A DNA stretch of 64,000 nt from Tenebrio molitor (taxonomy: Eukaryota; Arthropoda; Insecta; Coleoptera; Tenebrionidae): positions 7,936,001-8,000,000 of the forward strand of contig NC_091050.1 in NCBI RefSeq assembly GCF_963966145.1, given 5' to 3'. Positions 60,785-64,000 of this stretch are shown here, in pieces. Made by a program: the position numbers and the translations under genes. The first letter of the stretch is position 1. Every line of letters starts with the position of its first letter. The notes beneath the pieces were generated by a model, which was not told where the DNA came from, searched no databases, and worked only from the letters and a program-made list of their open reading frames with translations.

Positions 60785-60822
60785 TTGGATGATTCAAAAT
60801 GGTTGTGGACAAATATGACAAC
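60785..60822. mobile_element. Solo end related to the 10.6-kb MITE
   Basis: TTGGATGATTCAAAATGGTT followed by GTGGACAAATATGACAAC matches the left terminus of the element at 10582 at roughly 30 of 37 positions. A similar GCGTGATCAAAAATGACTG occurs 80 bases later. No full element could be delimited. Confidence 0.4.
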
Positions 60823-62167
60823 AAAAAAACTTATATTAGTAACATAAAAAATTCATTATAAATACAGCGTGATCAAAAATGACTGTTTGCGTTGGTAGTA
60901 CTGATTTTTACTTTTAAATGGTATAACTGGAGTAACCTCTGGTTGTTGAGGACTTCACACTGACAGTTGACAGTTCAAGTTGTTTCTTTGCTGTTAAATA
61001 TATGTTTCTTTGTATCGTTGATTTTTATCGTGATTTTTATACATACATAACCTACAATTCTGTCGCTGTTGATTTCAGATCAAATATCTGTCGACGTATC
61101 CGGTTGCAGTTTTGCAAACAGCCGAATAACAAAATGCTCTTAATTGTATTGCCAAGTCAAACAGTCCTTTTTGATCATCCGGTATTAGATTGAATTGGTA
61201 AATTTAAATATTTAATGTTGGGTTTTTTTATTACATAATCGAACAATAAGTTTTTAAAAGGAAAATTTTAATGTTTATTCTCAATTTTGTTATTGCAAGT
61301 CCTAAAGCTTTTACAAGTCAATTTATTCAACAGGTAAAATTCCAAAAACTTAAGTTTGTTCTGATTAGAATCAACGATAAGTGAGAAACAAAGTTTTAAA
61401 TATCCAAAAAAATATTCGCTAGGTACTCGTAACTGAGTATTACTGAGTACTAAGTATTATTTTTAGAATTTGCCTTACATTAATGGGAAGTCTTATCTTC
61501 CAACATCCATCAATAAATGAGATATAGACTTTAAGTATCAAAAAATTAAATTACCATAATATTTAACCGTTATTTCTAATCTAAGCTGTTATTAGATATT
61601 CAAATTATTCAAGACATAAAAATCTGGAGTTGTAATTTTAATCTTCTTAAACTTCTTAACTGAAGTATGATGTTTTAACCAGTTAACGCCAGGTTTTTTT
61701 TTCTGAAAATGTTTGCACAATTTTTATAGATCATTACTTGAGACATTTAGAAGAAGATGGCGTTCTCCAAAATGAAAATGACACTATGATTTTTTCAAAA
61801 AATGATATCCTATAAATATGACGCTGGGAGCTGGGTGAATGCGCGTAAATTTAGCCTCTTAAATATTGCAAACCACTACATGTTATAATTATTATTAAGA
61901 AATTTCTAGTTTAATTTTGTAACGAGTATAAATTTTAATCATAATATCTTAATAAATGAAGACTGTTAGTAAATTAAAATATATATATATTTTTTGACTT
62001 TATTCAATTACATATTATGAAGTTAAACCTTAAATTGATGAGAAGTTTGATCTTTCTGAAGCAATTATTCACAAATGAGATATCTCATTAAAAAATAGGT
62101 AAAAGGAAGCTGGAAATATGTGTTTCTACGACTGTTTAAAAAAACTGGGCTAAACATCACTATGTTT

Positions 62168-62441
62168 AGTGTGTAAAGCAAAAAAAAAATCGGTAGCGTG
62201 TCATTATTGCACTCCGGCATTATGCATCGAAGTAGCTGAATCATAAGAGTGCATTGAGAACAATTGAAGTTGCCTCACGATTTATGCTTTCGTTTTTCGT
62301 TTGAATTGATTGTTTTTTTAACTGCAGCCAGTCGTAGAAAAAATACTGTATGGAAGTCATTCACTCATGGGATTGCCGCACTCACCTGCGGCACGTGCGG
62401 TCAAACTTCCCATTCGTGAAAAAAGTACTACTTTACACACT
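62168..62441. mobile_element. MITE with 5-bp target duplication (274 bp)
   Basis: Inverted ends AGTGTGTAAAG (62168-62178) and CTTTACACACT (62431-62441) are flanked by direct TGTTT at 62163-62167 and 62442-62446. The interior includes GCCGCACTCACCTGCGGCAC, a GC-rich near-palindrome. No coding capacity. The 5-bp duplication separates it from the TA-flanked elements elsewhere in the window. Confidence 0.75.
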
Positions 62442-63340
62442 TGTTTACTAATTTAAATTATTTCTCGGATTTGTTTTTACAAAACCCTCGAGATGAACTG
62501 TTTTAAACATTGAAATAAATCATTACTACGAAGTTCATTCTTTCTTTTTTAGTTTTATCGTTACAGTTGAAAACGTTGCGAAACTGTAAAATAAAAAAAT
62601 ATGTTTTCAAATTCTAACATTAATTATTTAACATTACTATGTCAAATTTTATAACAATAACTAATAACCCGATAATGACAGATTAAAATAGTCGATTTTG
62701 ATTACAAAAATAATTTCATTCTTTCAAATTCCTTTAAAAAGTTTTGAAAAGTTCTAACTTGGAGGCGTATTAATCTTTGAAAATTTTGCATTCACCTACG
62801 CCACTGTTCTCCAGCATCACCAGTCTGTCATGTCAGTATGACCTTTCAACAAAGATTTTCTTTATTTGGGAACGGGTCTTGAAGTACAAATAACTGCAAC
62901 AAGCATTCTGAATTTATTTATCACGTTAGTCATCGGGAAAGTCCGCGTTAGGTCAACAAATTAATAATCTACTAAACAATAAGAATAAATTTAATGTGAA
63001 GGCTGTTATATCCTAGTAAGACTAAGGATCTGTATCATATTAAGAATTATGACTAAATAACTGTTACCAGTTTTTTTTTGTTTGAACTAGTTATCTCAGA
63101 AAAATAAGTTAATTTAAACATTCCTTATTAGCTAAATAAAACTCAATCACGGATCTTGTCGCATATTTAAATGTGACCACTTTGCTTCATTTACATTGAA
63201 ACACTAATTAGGTAGCAAAACTGTAGGCGTCATAAAGAAAATTCTCGGAAAAAGGATTGCTCGTTTTTGTTATTTAATACAGTAGCAACGCAAACAGGAC
63301 CAATCGGTTTGATCGATAAGTTTACCAGTTCTGTGGAATA

Positions 63341-64000
63341 ATGCGTATCCCTGTTACGATTAATCCAAATACTTTAAAAACTTTTAATTACCATGATGTT
63401 AACAGAAATGTGGAAAATGCGCTGCAAAGTGACAATCTCTCCGATTGGGACCAAGATATTCCAAAGAGTTTACAAGAAATTTGCTTAGAAGCTATAGCTA
63501 GTAATTGGGAAGGTAAAAACTGAAATGAAACCACACATGTATGACTTTTATTTATCTTTCAGCAAATCCAATATTGGAGGAAATCGCCTTAACAATAGAC
63601 CGCTGCTTTCTGCTCAACATTTTATCGACAGACTTGCCACAAAATTTAACAATTCCGCGGATCAATGACGACATTTACTGGAAAAGATGCTACCTGAAAA
63701 AGTGGCCCAAATTAATTCCAGAAAATGTTTCCACGGATGTCCAAATTAATGAGATCGTGAGAGTGAACAATGGAAGCAGAAAAAGCAGCACTGCCAACAG
63801 TGTGGCTAGCCCCAGATCTAAAAAATCGAGCCTACAGCAACAAAATCCCAACCAAAGAAACTGGAAGGAATGTTTTCTTGAAATGCATTTGAGAGATTAT
63901 TTGGAGAAGCTAAAACCCGAAGATTATGATGCTGAAAAGGTATCAGTGACCGTTGCGGTTGATTTTTATTAATCGTAAATTGCAGATAAAAGAACTGTCT
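63341..64000 (+). CDS. DRC5: DRC5/TCTE1-like axonemal protein, 5' part
   Basis: Exons 63341-63512, 63563-63939 and the start of a third at 63986 join in frame; the gene runs off the right edge after about 188 residues. The conserved block is SLQEICLEAIASNWEANPIL (across the exon 1/2 junction), the FLLNILSTDLPQNLT segment, YWKRCYLKKWP, then WKECFLEMHLRDYLEKL. The same order (NPIL..., LSPDLPL, YWxRCCxxRWP, WKRMFFERHLENLL) marks TCTE1, subunit 5 of the nexin-dynein regulatory complex of motile axonemes, whose leucine-rich repeats should follow beyond the window. In insects motile axonemes occur mainly in sperm, so testis expression is expected (inference). A Ser/Lys-rich insertion (SRKSSTANSVASPRSKKSS) separates the YWKRC and WKECF motifs. 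The first ATG in the frame was taken as start. Confidence 0.8.

Larger units (their letters stand above)
58552..63340. other. Intergenic between the Ser/Gly-rich gene and the DRC5-like gene
   Basis: Holds a single terminal-repeat-like sequence related to the 10.6-kb element (60785-60822) and a MITE with a 5-bp target duplication (62168-62441). The 58.6-59.3 kb part is less AT-rich but has no supportable frame. No gene was recognised. Confidence 0.55.

Noticed and set aside
1..64000. CRISPR arrays, bacterial operons, rRNA genes
   Set aside because: The tandem arrays seen (minisatellite, foldback arrays) lack CRISPR spacer structure, and gene structure is plainly eukaryotic.

Overview
The window is eukaryotic and almost certainly from an insect. 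It is AT-rich, coding sequence is sparse and split by short GT-AG introns, and several genes carry TATA and TCAGT-type initiator promoters. Gene content (an insect FLVCR, a Zasp-type PDZ exon, glycine-rich cuticle-like proteins, many small inverted-repeat transposons) fits a beetle best, but the order is an inference from style, not a match I could test. Gene models below were assembled by hand from reading frames, splice sites and intron phases.

Layout. 1-4.3 kb: first coding exon of a minus-strand Zasp/PDLIM-type PDZ protein whose other exons lie beyond the left edge. 6.4-9.8 kb: complete seven-coding-exon minus-strand FLVCR-type transporter, with a possible 5' untranslated exon near 14.6 kb. 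16.7 kb: GC-rich 11-bp minisatellite. 17.5 kb: miRNA-precursor-like hairpin. 18.5-20.5 kb: divergent pair, a minus-strand UIF/FYTTD1-like mRNA export factor and a plus-strand short small heat-shock protein. 20.6-32 kb: gene-poor DNA with transposon remnants.

32-50 kb: dispersed cluster of four paralogous secreted Gly/Trp-rich proteins, three plus (32.1, 36.3, 42.7 kb) and one minus (50.1 kb). They share a two-codon first exon, an exon 2 encoding a signal peptide, a central hydrophobic/basic strand motif (V-K/R-x-x-K), a C-terminus ending in Trp, and a promoter with a GGGG motif upstream of TATATAAA and TCAGT. 54.0-58.5 kb: eight-exon minus-strand gene for a ~1307-residue Ser/Gly-rich secreted protein. 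These five genes together look like a structural-protein (cuticle- or silk-like) locus.

63.3 kb to the right edge: first exons of a plus-strand DRC5/TCTE1-like axonemal protein. The intergenic DNA holds a varied set of non-autonomous transposons: TA-flanked MITEs, a 5-bp-TSD MITE, a 724-bp foldback element built of inverted ~22-bp arrays, a 29-bp perfect inverted-repeat hairpin, tRNA-like SINE sequence, and decayed transposase and possible LINE fragments. The most noteworthy signal is the Gly/Trp-rich family, with its shared cis-element and a freshly duplicated 27-nt micro-exon.
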